Both the position numbers and the translations under genes were made by a program. Below, one piece after another: positions 7,176 to 16,673 of a stretch of 64,000 bases of DNA. Numbering within the stretch: position 1 is the first letter of the stretch; every line of letters begins with the position of its first letter. The notes under the pieces are model-generated. The model searched no databases. It was not told the origin of the DNA and saw nothing but the letters and a program-made list of their open reading frames with translations. Source of the DNA: Nocardiopsis suaedae (GTDB taxonomy: Bacteria > Actinomycetota > Actinomycetes > Streptosporangiales > Streptosporangiaceae). The stretch lies in NCBI RefSeq assembly GCF_027706745.1, contig NZ_JAQFWP010000008.1:62001-126000 (forward strand), read 5' to 3'.

Positions 7176-8342
7176 TCAGCGGTCGCCCTCCCGCCCCAAA
7201 GGCAGGCTCCCCCGCACCTCGAAGCCCCCGTCCGGGAGCGGCCCCGCCTCCAGCACTCCCCCGTGGGCCTTCGCGCGTTCACGCATGCCGATGATGCCGT
7301 GCCCCGGCGGCGCCGGCGCGCCCGGCCCGCTCCCGGGCGCCCGTTCGCCGCCCCCGCCGTCGGTCACCGCGAACCGCACCGCGTCCCCCTCGGCGCGCAC
7401 CCGGACCGTGCATCGGTCGGCGCCCGAGTGGCGCACCGCGTTGGCGACCGCCTCCGACACGATCCGGTACAGCGAGGCCCCCACGGCCTCGGGCAGCCCT
7501 TCCGCGCCGTCGGAGTCCAGGTCGACCCGTATCCCGGCCTCTCCCGCCCGCCGCACCAGCTCCCCCAGGCGCGCCGGCCCCGGCGGCGGGGCGCTCGCAC
7601 TCCCCTCCCCCGCCCTGACCGCGCCCAGCACCACCCGCATCTCGGCCAGCGCCTCCCGGCTGGCCCGCTCGATGACCTCCAGCGCCTCCTGGGCCTCCCG
7701 CGGCCGCTCCCCGGCCAGGTGCCGGGCCACCCCGGCCTTGATTCCGATCATGCTCAGCGTGTGCGACACGATGTCGTGCACGTCCCGGGCCACCCGCAGC
7801 CGCTCCTCGGCGGCGACCCGCGCCGCCAGCTCCTCGGCCGCCCGCGCCGCCTGGGCACGGCGCTCGCGGACCGCGTGCCCCGCCGCCCAGGAGGCGGCCA
7901 GCACCGCCGCCCCCGCCACCGCCTGGCCGGTCGCCGCCATCGCGGCGCCGAGCTGCGGCACCCCGGCGACCACCGCCACGACCAGGACGCCCCCCGCGGC
8001 CGTGCCGACGACGACGGCCGGCGCCCTCCTCGGGCCGGGCGTGTCCAGCGCCAGCGCGTAGAGCGTGAACCCCGCGGCCAGGAACGGGTCGCCGATCAGC
8101 CCGGTGGCCACTCCGACCGGCGTCGCGACGGCGACCGCGGCCGTGGACGCCCGCGGCGCGGCCCGGCGCAGCGCCATCGGCAGGGCCGTTCCCAGGACCA
8201 CCACCGCCAGGGCCCAGGCGGGCGCACCGGCGGGCACGGGCACCCCCGCGGCCGCCAGGTACCCGGCATAGCCCGCCCCGGCGAGCGCGTCGAGCGCGAG
8301 AAGGCCTCCCCGGCCCGCGAACGGCCCCATCCGGCTGAACAT
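7176..8342 (-). CDS. NarL-type sensor histidine kinase
   Basis: 388 residues. About five hydrophobic segments fill residues 10-150. The HisKA_3 box EERLRVARDVHDIVSHTLSM follows, with the phospho-accepting His in VHD. The HATPase domain ends the protein: ASLYRIVSEAVANAVRHSGA (N box) and HGIIGMRERAKAHGG (G box). It has no separate sensing loop outside the membrane, so it probably senses through its membrane part or through a partner. Start ATG 8342 has TAGCGT 7 bp upstream and no ribosome site; ATG 8330 is an alternative. Confidence 0.88.
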   Translation of the reverse strand: MFSRMGPFAGRGGLLALDALAGAGYAGYLAAAGVPVPAGAPAWALAVVVLGTALPMALRRAAPRASTAAVAVATPVGVATGLIGDPFLAAGFTLYALALDTPGPRRAPAVVVGTAAGGVLVVAVVAGVPQLGAAMAATGQAVAGAAVLAASWAAGHAVRERRAQAARAAEELAARVAAEERLRVARDVHDIVSHTLSMIGIKAGVARHLAGERPREAQEALEVIERASREALAEMRVVLGAVRAGEGSASAPPPGPARLGELVRRAGEAGIRVDLDSDGAEGLPEAVGASLYRIVSEAVANAVRHSGADRCTVRVRAEGDAVRFAVTDGGGGERAPGSGPGAPAPPGHGIIGMRERAKAHGGVLEAGPLPDGGFEVRGSLPLGREGDR

Positions 8343-8349
8343 GCCGGGA

Positions 8350-8355
8350 ACGCTA
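8350..8355 (-). promoter_or_regulatory. -10 element of leaderless kinase gene
   Basis: On the minus strand TAGCGT precedes ATG 8342 by 7 bp, the same hexamer and spacing as at the sensor gene at 5312. No Shine-Dalgarno sequence is present. Confidence 0.5.
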
Positions 8356-8509
8356 CCCCGGCCCGTGCACGGCCGCCTCGCCCTGCGGTCCCTCATCCCC
8401 GGGGATGAGCGGCCCTCCTCCAGCCGCCGGTCTCCGCCCCCGGGCCGACCCGGAGGTCCGGCCCCTGCTCCGATGCCCCGGGCGGCCCGCCCGCGACACA
8501 CTCGCCGCC

Positions 8510-9403
8510 GTGATCGAAGTAGACGAACTCACCAAGAGGTACGGCCGCACCACGGCCGTGGACCGGCTCTCCTTCCGCGCCGAACCCGGGGCCGTCACCG
8601 GCTTCCTCGGACCGAACGGCGCGGGCAAGTCGACCACCATGCGCGCCCTGCTCGGGCTGGACCGCCCGGACGGCGGCCGCGCCCACGTGCTCGGCGGCCC
8701 CTACACCCGGTTCCGGTACCCCCTGCGCAGGGTCGGGGCGCTGCTGGACGCCGGCGCCCTGGACCCCGGGCGCTCGCCCCGCGCGCACCTGCACTGGCTG
8801 GCGCGCTCCAACCGCATCCCGCGCGCCAAAGCCGACCAGGCCCTGGAGTGGGCCGGGATCGCCGGGGCCGCCGACCGCAGGGCGGGCGGGCTCTCCCTGG
8901 GCATGCGCCAGCGCCTGGGCGTGGCCGCGGCGCTGATGGGCGACCCCGAGGTGCTGGTGCTGGACGAGCCCGTCAACGGCCTGGATCCCGACGGGGTGCG
9001 GTGGATGCGCGAGCTGCTGCGGGCCCAGGCCGCCGACGGGCGCACGGTGCTGCTGTCCAGCCACCTGATGGGCGAGGTCTCCCAGACGGCCGACCGGCTG
9101 GTGGTGGTCGCCCGGGGCGGGCTCGTCGCCGACACCTCGGTGCGCGCGCTCGTGGAGGGGAGCGAAGGGGTGCTCGTGCGCTCCCCGCGCCCCGGTGACC
9201 TGGCGCGTGTGCTGGCCGGGCGCGGTGCCGGGGTGGAGCCCGGCGCCGACGGGGCCCTCACCGTGACGGGGATGGACGTGCGCGAGGTGGGCGAGGCGGC
9301 CGCGTCGGCGGGCATCCCGCTGCACGGGTCCGCCCCCGTGGGCATCTCGCTGGAGGAGGCCTACATGCGCCTGACCGCCGACGCCGGGGAGGCGGCCCGA
9401 TGA
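8510..9403 (+). CDS. ABC transporter ATP-binding protein
   Basis: 297 residues from GTG 8510. Walker A is GPNGAGKSTT (about 36-45), the signature is GGLSLGMRQRL, Walker B is VLVLDEPVNGLDPDG and the switch His is in LLSSHLMGEV. The ~75 residues after the ATPase core match the accessory C-terminal region of exporters of the ABC-2/drug-resistance type. The partner permease overlaps by ATGA. There is no ribosome site; GACACACT 7 bp before the GTG fits leaderless expression. It is divergent from the histidine kinase, and control by that two-component system is likely. Confidence 0.92.
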   Translation: MIEVDELTKRYGRTTAVDRLSFRAEPGAVTGFLGPNGAGKSTTMRALLGLDRPDGGRAHVLGGPYTRFRYPLRRVGALLDAGALDPGRSPRAHLHWLARSNRIPRAKADQALEWAGIAGAADRRAGGLSLGMRQRLGVAAALMGDPEVLVLDEPVNGLDPDGVRWMRELLRAQAADGRTVLLSSHLMGEVSQTADRLVVVARGGLVADTSVRALVEGSEGVLVRSPRPGDLARVLAGRGAGVEPGADGALTVTGMDVREVGEAAASAGIPLHGSAPVGISLEEAYMRLTADAGEAAR

Positions 9404-10179
9404 CGGACGCCCTGGCCGCTGAGTGGCTCAAGCTGCGCACCTCCCGCGCCGCCTGGTACTGCCTGATCGCCGCGGCGGCGATGCTGCCGGTGGCGGCGAT
9501 GATCGCCTGGACGGCCTCCCAGGCCTGGGACGCGCTCCCGCCCGACGAGCGGACGGGCTCCATCTCGCCGCTGACCCAGCTGGCGTCCTGGGGCATGACA
9601 CTGGCCCTGGGGGTGATGGGGGCGCTGTCGGTCTCGCGCGAGTACTCCTCGGGGATGGTGCGCACCACCTTCGCGGCGATGCCGTCCCGGGGCCGGGTGC
9701 TCGCCGCCAAGGCCGCGGTGTGCGGCGCGGTCGCCCCGGTGACGGCGCTGGCGGTGCTGGTGTCGGTGTGGGGGGCGACCCGCATGGTGCTCGGCGACCG
9801 GGAGATGGAGGGCGTCCCCGGGGCGCTGTCCCAGGAGTGGGAGCCCATCGCCGCGATGGCCGCCGAGGCCGCGATGTTCACACTTCTGGGCCTGGGGGTG
9901 GCGGCGCTGACCCGGTCGGCCGTGGCCTCGGTCGCCGTGCTGGGCACGCTGTGGTACCCGGTCCCGATGATGGCGCAGTTCCTGCCCGAGCCGTGGAACG
10001 AGCGGGTGGGTTCGGTCCTTCCCGGAGGACTGGCCGCCCAGATCGCCTCCCCCGGGCCGACGGGCGGGTCCGTCTACGGCGACCTGCTGCCCCCGTGGGG
10101 CGCGGCGCTGACCATGGTGGTGTGGGCGCTGGTGCCGCTCCTGGCGGCCTGGCCCCTGCTGCGGGTCCGCGACGCCTGA
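9400..10179 (+). CDS. ABC-2-type membrane permease
   Basis: 259 residues with six predicted membrane segments (about 20-42, 63-85, 103-130, 146-172, 175-195 and 228-250). EWLKLRTSRAAWY at the N-terminus and VSREYSSGMVRTTFAAMPSR after the second segment are typical of ABC-2 family exporters linked to lantibiotic or drug immunity ATPases. It starts inside the stop of the ATPase gene (ATGA at 9400-9403), so the two form a complex. The substrate is unknown. Confidence 0.88.
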   Translation: MTDALAAEWLKLRTSRAAWYCLIAAAAMLPVAAMIAWTASQAWDALPPDERTGSISPLTQLASWGMTLALGVMGALSVSREYSSGMVRTTFAAMPSRGRVLAAKAAVCGAVAPVTALAVLVSVWGATRMVLGDREMEGVPGALSQEWEPIAAMAAEAAMFTLLGLGVAALTRSAVASVAVLGTLWYPVPMMAQFLPEPWNERVGSVLPGGLAAQIASPGPTGGSVYGDLLPPWGAALTMVVWALVPLLAAWPLLRVRDA

Positions 10180-10209
10180 CCGTTGCGGCGAACGCTCCGG
10201 CCGTGCGGA

Positions 10210-10245
10210 GGGTGGTGTCCGCCGGAGGCTGCGCGGACACCACCC
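10210..10245 (+). terminator. Terminator of the ABC exporter operon
   Basis: A 13-bp perfect stem (10210-10222 with 10233-10245) and a 10-base loop lie 31 bp after the permease stop. No U-tract. Confidence 0.75.
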
Positions 10246-10369
10246 TCGCGGGGGTTCCAGTGCGGTGAAAGAGCCGTCCCAGGGGCTGATCGCGTTGCAG
10301 AACCGCCGCCCTCGTCGCCCCGGGGCGCCTTCAGGGCCCCGGGCCTGCTCTTCTCGGCTCCCCGCCGCC

Positions 10370-10648
10370 TCAGACCGGGATCCGGACGCCGTTCCACCCC
10401 TGCAGGCACCATCCGGAGGCCAGGACCTCCTCCAACGGGTGGAAGTCGCGGTCCGCGGGCATCGCCATCTCCTCGGCGGACGTCGTCGCCCACACGCACC
10501 AGCCCCGCTCGGCCACCTTGAACACCGCGTGGCGCAGCTCCTCGGGGACCTCCTCGGGCGCCTCGGCGTCCCAGTCCACGGCCACACCCCTGTGCTCGGC
10601 CTCGCGCCGCGCGATCTCGCGCGTGAACGTCCGGGGGGTGTGGCGCAT
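10370..10648 (-). CDS. Small hypothetical protein, 92 aa
   Basis: Starts at ATG 10648 behind GAGGAG. The protein is acidic, has no signal or membrane segment, and carries three Trp in a short span (RGWCVWATT, SGWCLQGWNGV). I do not recognise a family. The good ribosome site and third-position GC bias support a real gene. It stands alone between the exporter terminator and the CocE/ATP-grasp operon, on the same strand as the latter, and is separated from it by about 70 bp. Confidence 0.6.
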   Translation of the reverse strand: MRHTPRTFTREIARREAEHRGVAVDWDAEAPEEVPEELRHAVFKVAERGWCVWATTSAEEMAMPADRDFHPLEEVLASGWCLQGWNGVRIPV

Positions 10649-10717
10649 GGTTCTCCTCAGAGGTGGTCACGGTCCGCAGGTCATGCTACTGCCCGTGACC
10701 GCGCGGGGCTGCGGCGG

Positions 10718-12739
10718 TCAGACCAGGTCCCGCGGGATGGAAGTGTTCCACGTCCGGGCCGCCACACGCTCCCCGCCCTCGTAGGCGTCCAGGGTCGCGT
10801 TGAGGCGGAACTCCTCCGGCGTGGCCGACAGGGCGGTGCGCGTCACCGTGCGCACGTCCCAGTCCCCGCGGGAGAACCCCATGTGCCATTCGGTGCGCCC
10901 CACCGGGGAGGTGTAGTCGTCGCCCTGCGAGGCGTACTCCTCCCAGGCGCGCCGCGACACCTCCCAGCCGGTGTCGGGGAAGCGCACCGTCCCCAGGTCC
11001 TTCACGACGCACAGTGACGACCAGTAGTCGACCAGGTCCCGGGAGAGCTCCCAGCGCCCGTCCCCCGCGGCCACCTGTTCGGTGTGCAGCGCCGGGGTCC
11101 CCTCGGCCTCCTCGAACGGCGGCGGCTCGGGGCCGCGCCCCTGGGGCCGGATGGGCAGCACGAGCGAGGTGCCGCCCTCCAGCAGGGCGGTGAGCACGAC
11201 CGGCTCGGGCGGCGGCCAGGCCAGCGGCCAGTAGGAGGTCGACACCGACACCCGGATGCGGTGGCCGGGCGGGAACGCCTGCGCGACGCCGTTCATCGGG
11301 ACGGCCACGCGGTAGGGCCGCCCCGGCTCCAGCGGCCGCGGCGCGTCGTGCCCCTCGGCGTGGGTGAGGTTGAGCAGCCCGTAGGTCACCCGGGTGGCGC
11401 GCCCGTCGCGGGCCACGTCCGACAGCCGCACCGCCACCATGGCGACCGGCCGGTCCACGGTGAACTCCAGGTTGAGCACGGGCGCGCCCAGGATCTCCAC
11501 CCGCTCGTCGAGCGGCGCGGTGTCGAACACCAGCGACCCGCCGTCCTCCTCCCGCTGGTCGTAGGGCAGGTCCGGGGGCGCGTTGTAGGAGCACCACTTC
11601 CCGGCGAACTGCCCCACCGTCAGCGGTGAGCGCACCTGCGCGCTCTCGCGGCCCACGCGCGCGCCCGGCTCGCAGACGCGGTACAGCGCCAGCGGGCGCT
11701 CCTGGTACTCGATGTCCGGCGAGGGCCACTCCTTCTCGCCGACCCACCGGCCCGGCCGCTCGGAGTAGGAGGTGGACGGCGGCACGCTCTCCTGCATCCA
11801 GCTGCGCAGCTCCGGCTCGTCGCCGATGCCGTTGTCCTTGCCCTTGAGCCAGCGGTCCCAGAACCGCACGCAGTGCTGGAGGAAGCCGATGGCCGGGCCG
11901 GGCCGCCCCAGGTGCGGGTACTTGTGCGACCAGGGGCCGATCAGCCCCAGGCGCGGCACGGTCAGGCCCTCCATCAGCCGGAAGACCGCGTTGGAGTAGC
12001 CGTCGGCCCACCCGCTGACCGCCATCACCGGCACCCGGATCGCCGACAGGTCCTCGCACACCGACCCGTGCCGCCAGTAGTCGTCCCGCCGCTGGTGGCG
12101 CAGCCAGGTGTCGAGCCACAGCCCGCTGCCCTCCAGCCGTTCGCGCCACATCCCGCGCCAGTCGGCGCCGACCGCGTCGGGGTCGGGCGGGCAGGAGGTG
12201 TAGGCGAACATGGTCGACGCCCAGGACAGGTTGTCGCCCAGCAGGCACCCGCCCATGTAGTGCACGTCGTCGGCGTAGCGGTCGTCGGTGGAGCACAGGG
12301 TGATGATCGCGCCCAGGCTCTCCGGCCGCCGCGCGGCCACCTGCAGCGCGTTGAACCCGCCCCAGGAGATGCCCATCATCCCGGTGGTGCCGTCGCACCA
12401 GGGCTGTCCGGCCATCCAGGCGAGGACGTCCTCGGCGTCCCGCAGCTCGCGTTCCAGGTACTCGTCCTCCAGGACGCCCTCGGAGTCGCCGCTGCCGCGC
12501 AGGTCGACGCGGACGCAGGCGTACCCGTGCCCGGCGAGGTAGGGGTGGATGGTGGAGTCGCGCTGGGCGGTCAGGTCGCGCTGGCGGTAGGGGATGAACT
12601 CCAGGACCGCCGGGACCGGCAGGCCCTCCGACCCGGCCGGGCGCCAGATGCGCCCGGCCAGGCGCACCCCGTCGGAGACGGGGATCGTCACCTCCCCTTC
12701 CTCGACGACCTCGTGCGGGAGCGCGGTGACGGTGCGCAT
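10718..12739 (-). CDS. CocE/NonD-family (X-Pro dipeptidyl-peptidase-like) hydrolase
   Basis: 673 residues. The N-terminal ~300 are an alpha/beta-hydrolase of peptidase family S15: VRVDLRGSGDSEG, then GMMGISWGGFNALQVAA, where the Ser of GISWGG is the nucleophile. LIGPWSHKYPH around residue 270-280 holds the probable catalytic His. The C-terminal ~250 residues are the PepX_C jelly roll (LNLEFTVDRPVAMVAVRLSDV; AFPPGHRIRVSVSTSYWP). There is no signal peptide, so it is cytoplasmic. Family members cut acyl, ester or amide bonds such as cocaine or X-Pro peptides. It follows an ATP-grasp gene by 5 bp; the pair probably makes and then cleaves, or uses, an amide. Confidence 0.85.
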   Translation of the reverse strand: MRTVTALPHEVVEEGEVTIPVSDGVRLAGRIWRPAGSEGLPVPAVLEFIPYRQRDLTAQRDSTIHPYLAGHGYACVRVDLRGSGDSEGVLEDEYLERELRDAEDVLAWMAGQPWCDGTTGMMGISWGGFNALQVAARRPESLGAIITLCSTDDRYADDVHYMGGCLLGDNLSWASTMFAYTSCPPDPDAVGADWRGMWRERLEGSGLWLDTWLRHQRRDDYWRHGSVCEDLSAIRVPVMAVSGWADGYSNAVFRLMEGLTVPRLGLIGPWSHKYPHLGRPGPAIGFLQHCVRFWDRWLKGKDNGIGDEPELRSWMQESVPPSTSYSERPGRWVGEKEWPSPDIEYQERPLALYRVCEPGARVGRESAQVRSPLTVGQFAGKWCSYNAPPDLPYDQREEDGGSLVFDTAPLDERVEILGAPVLNLEFTVDRPVAMVAVRLSDVARDGRATRVTYGLLNLTHAEGHDAPRPLEPGRPYRVAVPMNGVAQAFPPGHRIRVSVSTSYWPLAWPPPEPVVLTALLEGGTSLVLPIRPQGRGPEPPPFEEAEGTPALHTEQVAAGDGRWELSRDLVDYWSSLCVVKDLGTVRFPDTGWEVSRRAWEEYASQGDDYTSPVGRTEWHMGFSRGDWDVRTVTRTALSATPEEFRLNATLDAYEGGERVAARTWNTSIPRDLV

Positions 12740-12744
12740 CCGGC

Positions 12745-14043
12745 TCAGTCCCCCTCTGCGTGGTCGGTTCCGGGGCCGATGTCCTCGATCTCGAACGGCA
12801 GCCGCGCCAGGCACAGCTCGTAGGCGCGGCGCAGGTCCTCCTCCCCGCGCCCGGCGGTGAACACCTGGGCCAGTTCGTAGCTGTAGCTGTCCTGCCCGTA
12901 CATCCGCGACAGCCGGGTGCCGGGGCGCACCGCGACCTTGGCGGTGGTGCCGGGCACGTCGCGCTCCATGCGGGCCACGTCCTCGGGGCCGGGGGCGGTG
13001 CGCACCACCCCGTCGGTGAAGCGGCGCAGGAACCATTTGGCGGCGGTGGCGTACTCGCCCGCCCCCGGGTCCAGCCGCGGTTCCAGGCCCAGGGCCAGGC
13101 GCACCATGTGGTCGTGGTTGGGCACCCCGTCGACCCGCTCGGTCATCCAGCTGTGCGACTGGGAGTGGCGGGGGTTGACCTCCAGCAGGCGGATGTCGTG
13201 CTCGTCGGGGCCGCAGAAGTACTCGATGTTGAAGGTGGTGTTGTCCAGCCCCATGCGGTACACGACGGCCTCGGAGATCTCGGCGAGCCGGTCCCGGACC
13301 GGGCCGGGCTGGCCGGAGGGGGTGGAGTAGCGCAGGAAGCTGGAGGAGTCGGGGTAGCGGGCCGAGTCGATGATGGCGTAGACGGCGGGACGGCCGCGGT
13401 GGACGTAGCCCTCGACGGTGACCTGCTCGCCGCAGGCCTCCTCTTCGGCCATGCAGGCCGTTCCCCCGGCGCGGGCGACCGCCTCGGGGAGTTCGACGCC
13501 GCGCAGGACCTCCTCGAAGGGGTCGCCGATCTCGTGGGCGTGTTCGCGGATGTGTCCGAGGGCCTCGCGGAACTCCCGGTCGCCGGTGACCCGGAAGGCC
13601 AGCGCGGAGGAGTAGGACTTCACCGGTTTGAGCCACATCGGGTAGCGCAGGCCCTCCGGCGGCTCCTGTGCGTCGAAGGGGACCGCGGCGAACGGGGGCA
13701 GGGCGTCGGTCGCCTCCCGCTGCGCCAGCCGGCTCCAGTACTTGTGCTCGCACTTGACGACGGCCTCCAGCGGCGCCGAGGGCAGGCCCCGTTCGGCGCA
13801 CAGGATCGGCACCAGCGTGCACACGGGGAAGTCCCAGAAGCCGATGACGGCGTCCACGTTCCCGGGGAAGGCGTCCAGGTGCGCGCGTGCCTCGTCGAGC
13901 AGTTCTTCGAGACGCCCGTACGGGGAGCGCAGCCGCTCCATGTCGAGCAGGCCGTGGATGCGGTATCCGCGCTCGTCGGCCTGCCTTTCCAGCACCTCGC
14001 GGTTGTGGGGGTCCAGCCCGAGGACGAAGACGTCGGCGACCAT
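12745..14043 (-). CDS. ATP-grasp domain ligase
   Basis: 432 residues from ATG 14043. An N-terminal pre-ATP-grasp region (VADVFVLGLDPHNREVLER) leads to the ATP-binding part: KCEHKYWSRLAQ, YPMWLKPVKSYSS and the metal-binding end IRLLEVNPRHSQSHSWM, with NIEYF just before. These are the positions of carboxylate-amine ligases of the carbamoyl-phosphate-synthase-like group, which activate a carboxylate as acyl phosphate and join an amine. The acyl and amine substrates are not known. The immediately downstream hydrolase belongs to the same operon. Confidence 0.82.
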   Translation of the reverse strand: MVADVFVLGLDPHNREVLERQADERGYRIHGLLDMERLRSPYGRLEELLDEARAHLDAFPGNVDAVIGFWDFPVCTLVPILCAERGLPSAPLEAVVKCEHKYWSRLAQREATDALPPFAAVPFDAQEPPEGLRYPMWLKPVKSYSSALAFRVTGDREFREALGHIREHAHEIGDPFEEVLRGVELPEAVARAGGTACMAEEEACGEQVTVEGYVHRGRPAVYAIIDSARYPDSSSFLRYSTPSGQPGPVRDRLAEISEAVVYRMGLDNTTFNIEYFCGPDEHDIRLLEVNPRHSQSHSWMTERVDGVPNHDHMVRLALGLEPRLDPGAGEYATAAKWFLRRFTDGVVRTAPGPEDVARMERDVPGTTAKVAVRPGTRLSRMYGQDSYSYELAQVFTAGRGEEDLRRAYELCLARLPFEIEDIGPGTDHAEGD

Positions 14044-14336
14044 TGTCCTCCCTTCCCGCTCGTGGGGTCCGACTACCCGCAGGTCGGGAGGTTACGTACG
14101 GCCGCTGGGGACGGTCGGGGCCCGGAACATGTCTGGGCCCTCGTTTGTTGTACGGGGTGTCCGGCGGAACCCCACCCGTCCCGCCGGACCGCGCCGGCCC
14201 GGCTCCGCGTCTGGGGGGATCGCGTCGAGCCGGACCGGCCTCTCTCTTTTCGGCGCTCCAGGCGCCGTGCCCCCTACTCGCCCCCCATACGGCACCCGAG
14301 GCCGCCGAGCGGCGCCCCGGGAGGGGGCAGAGGCTG

Positions 14337-15746
14337 CTATCGGCCCATCTCCTCCAGCGTCTTGCCCTTCGTCTCCTGCACGAACTTCCACACGAACAGG
14401 AAGGACAGCACCGCGAAGGCCGTGTAGACCATGTACGTGCCGCTCAGGTCCCAGTCGCGCAGGGTGGGGAAGGTGACGGTGACCAGCCAGTTGGCGATCC
14501 ACTGGGTGGCCGTGGCCACCGCCATCGCCGCCGCCCGGATCCGCAGCGGGAACATCTCCCCCAGCAGCACCCACGTCACCACGCCCCACGACAGGGCGAA
14601 GAACAGCACGAACGCGCTCGCCGACACCAGCGCCACCGCGCCCCAGGCGAACGACAGCTGCGCCTGGTCGCCGACCACCGTGGCGTGGCTGAACGCGAAC
14701 CCGGTCGAGGCCAGGGTCACCGCCATGCCCGCCGACCCGATCAGCAGCAGCGGCTTGCGGCCGATCCTGTCGACCAGGCCGATGGCGACGAAGGTGCCGA
14801 CGATGTTCACGATCGAGGTGAACAGGCTCAGCAGCAGCGAGTCGCTCTCGTTCACCCCCACCGACTGCCACAGCGACGACGAGTAGTAGAAGATCACGTT
14901 GATGCCGACCAGCTGCTGGAACGCCGAGATCGCCATGCCGATCCACACGATGGGCAGCAGCAGGTAGGGGCCGCGCAGGTCCCTCAGCCGGGGCTTGACC
15001 TCCGAGCCCAGGGCCTCGTGGATCTCGGCGATGCGCGCGTCGGGGTCGCCGCCCTCGACCTCCTCCAGGACGCGGCGCGCCTTGGCGTCGCGCCCCACCC
15101 GCACCAGGTACCGGGGAGACTCCGGGATGGTCAGCGACAGCAGGATGTACAGCGCCGCCGGGAACACCTCCACGCCCAGCATCCACTGCCAGGCCTGGAG
15201 CGGCCCCAGCTCGCCGAGCGAGCTGCCCCCGGCCAGCGACGCCAGCGCGTAGTTCACCAGCTGGGACACGGCGATGCCGAGCACGATCGCCAGCTGCTGC
15301 AGTGAGGCCAGCCGCCCCCGGTAGGCCGCCGGGGACACCTCGGCGATGTAGGTGGGGGCGATCACCGAGGCGATGCCGATGGCGCAGCCGCCGACCACGC
15401 GCCACAGCGCCAGGTCCCACACGGTGAACGGCAGCGCCGAGCCGATGCCGCTGATCAGGAACAGCAGGCCGGCGAGCTGCATCACGCGGATGCGGCCGAA
15501 GCGGTCGGCCAGGGCCCCGGCCACCGCCGCGCCCACCGCCGAGCCGAGCAGCGCCGCGGCCACGGTGAACCCGGTGACGCCCGGCCCCACTTCGAAGTGC
15601 TGCTGGATGGCGTCGACGGCGCCGTTGATGACCGAGCTGTCGTAGCCGAACAGGAAGCCGCCCATGGCGGCCGCCCCGGCGATCATGACGACATGGGCGA
15701 GGTTTCCGGCCTCCGCATCGGAGGCCGAGGAGTGCGCTCTGGCCAC
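14337..15746 (-). CDS. MFS sugar porter (GlcP/XylE/Glut family)
   Basis: 469 residues, 12 membrane segments. The sugar-porter signatures are present: GYDSSVINGA in helix 1, DRFGRIRVMQ in loop 2-3, PESPRYLV after helix 6, QQLVGINVIFYYSSSLW in helix 7, DRIGRKPLL in loop 8-9 and PETKG-like QETKGKTLEEM at the end. Such proteins bring hexoses or pentoses in with protons. It starts with GTG 15746 behind AAGGAGGGG. It is monocistronic as far as can be seen; 290 bp separate it from the ATP-grasp gene. The sugar is not predictable. Confidence 0.9.
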   Translation of the reverse strand: MARAHSSASDAEAGNLAHVVMIAGAAAMGGFLFGYDSSVINGAVDAIQQHFEVGPGVTGFTVAAALLGSAVGAAVAGALADRFGRIRVMQLAGLLFLISGIGSALPFTVWDLALWRVVGGCAIGIASVIAPTYIAEVSPAAYRGRLASLQQLAIVLGIAVSQLVNYALASLAGGSSLGELGPLQAWQWMLGVEVFPAALYILLSLTIPESPRYLVRVGRDAKARRVLEEVEGGDPDARIAEIHEALGSEVKPRLRDLRGPYLLLPIVWIGMAISAFQQLVGINVIFYYSSSLWQSVGVNESDSLLLSLFTSIVNIVGTFVAIGLVDRIGRKPLLLIGSAGMAVTLASTGFAFSHATVVGDQAQLSFAWGAVALVSASAFVLFFALSWGVVTWVLLGEMFPLRIRAAAMAVATATQWIANWLVTVTFPTLRDWDLSGTYMVYTAFAVLSFLFVWKFVQETKGKTLEEMGR

Positions 15747-15958
15747 GCTCCCCTCCTTACCGCGTCAACGGGGGGTAATGGACATGTTGCAGCTCACCAT
15801 GGTCTCGCCGTGGCGGGTGTGCTCGGACACGAAACGCGGTGAGTTGTCTTTCACAGGCGCGATGATTGCCGTTTCGGGGTGCGGGTAGGGGCGGCATCCT
15901 CGGGTAGGGCCCCGCGCGCGGAGCCGGGGCCGCTACCGATCAGCGGAGGGAAAGAGCC

Positions 15959-16540
15959 ATGTCCGACCTGCTGGACCTGCACGGCCAGGCGATGAAGGAG
16001 TTCGACCGCAGGGTGCGGGCCGTGGGCCCGGTGCAGTGGGCCGAGCCCACCCCCTGCACCGAGTGGGACGTGCACGACCTGGTGGAGCACCTGGTGCGCG
16101 AACAGCTCTGGGTGCCCTACCTGCTGGAGGGCGGCACCATCGAGGGCGCGGGCGGACGCTTCGACGGCGACGCCATGGGCGAGGAGCCGGTGGCCACCTG
16201 GGAGCTGGCCTCCCGGGAGGCGCGCACGGCCTGGCTGCGGCCCGGCTCCCTGGAGAGCACCGTGCACCTGTCGTTCGGCGACGCCCCCGGGTCGCTGTAC
16301 CTGTGGCAGATGACGTTCGACCTGGCCGTGCACGCCTGGGACCTGGCGCGCGCGATCGGCGCCGACGAGCGGCTGGACCCCTCCCTGGTGCGGGCCCTGC
16401 TGGAGTCCGAGGAGATCTCCGGCGACCTGGACGCGGCCCAGGCGGAGGACGGCACGGCGTTGTTCGCCCCGGCGCGGCCGGTGCCCGAAGGCGCCGGCGA
16501 CCAGACCGTGCTGCTGGCCCGGACCGGACGCGCGGCCTGA
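15959..16540 (+). CDS. TIGR03086-type DinB/mycothiol-dependent metalloenzyme-fold protein
   Basis: 193 residues from ATG 15959 behind CGGAGGG. The N-terminal ~140 residues match the maleylpyruvate-isomerase/DinB fold of actinobacteria: [33 protein letters not shown] and [14 protein letters not shown]. The His of DLVEHL and the H-A-W-D-L segment are the metal-binding positions. The family includes mycothiol-dependent isomerases and transferases; the reaction here is unknown. Confidence 0.82.
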   Translation: MSDLLDLHGQAMKEFDRRVRAVGPVQWAEPTPCTEWDVHDLVEHLVREQLWVPYLLEGGTIEGAGGRFDGDAMGEEPVATWELASREARTAWLRPGSLESTVHLSFGDAPGSLYLWQMTFDLAVHAWDLARAIGADERLDPSLVRALLESEEISGDLDAAQAEDGTALFAPARPVPEGAGDQTVLLARTGRAA

Positions 16541-16673
16541 ACCCGCCGGGGGCCGCGCGGGGGCGGCCGGGACCGTCCGCGCCTTAAGGGCGGTGGTCCA
16601 CAAACCCCAGGGGGCCAAGTTTGGCTCGTCCGGCGCCTGCGGCCCGCGCGCCCCCTCCACCAGGATCGGCCCC

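Noticed and set aside
16614-16625. GCCAA-GT-TTGGC inverted repeat 50 bp before bioB as a biotin operator
   Set aside because: Too short, and it does not match the BirA or BioQ sites I know; left unannotated.
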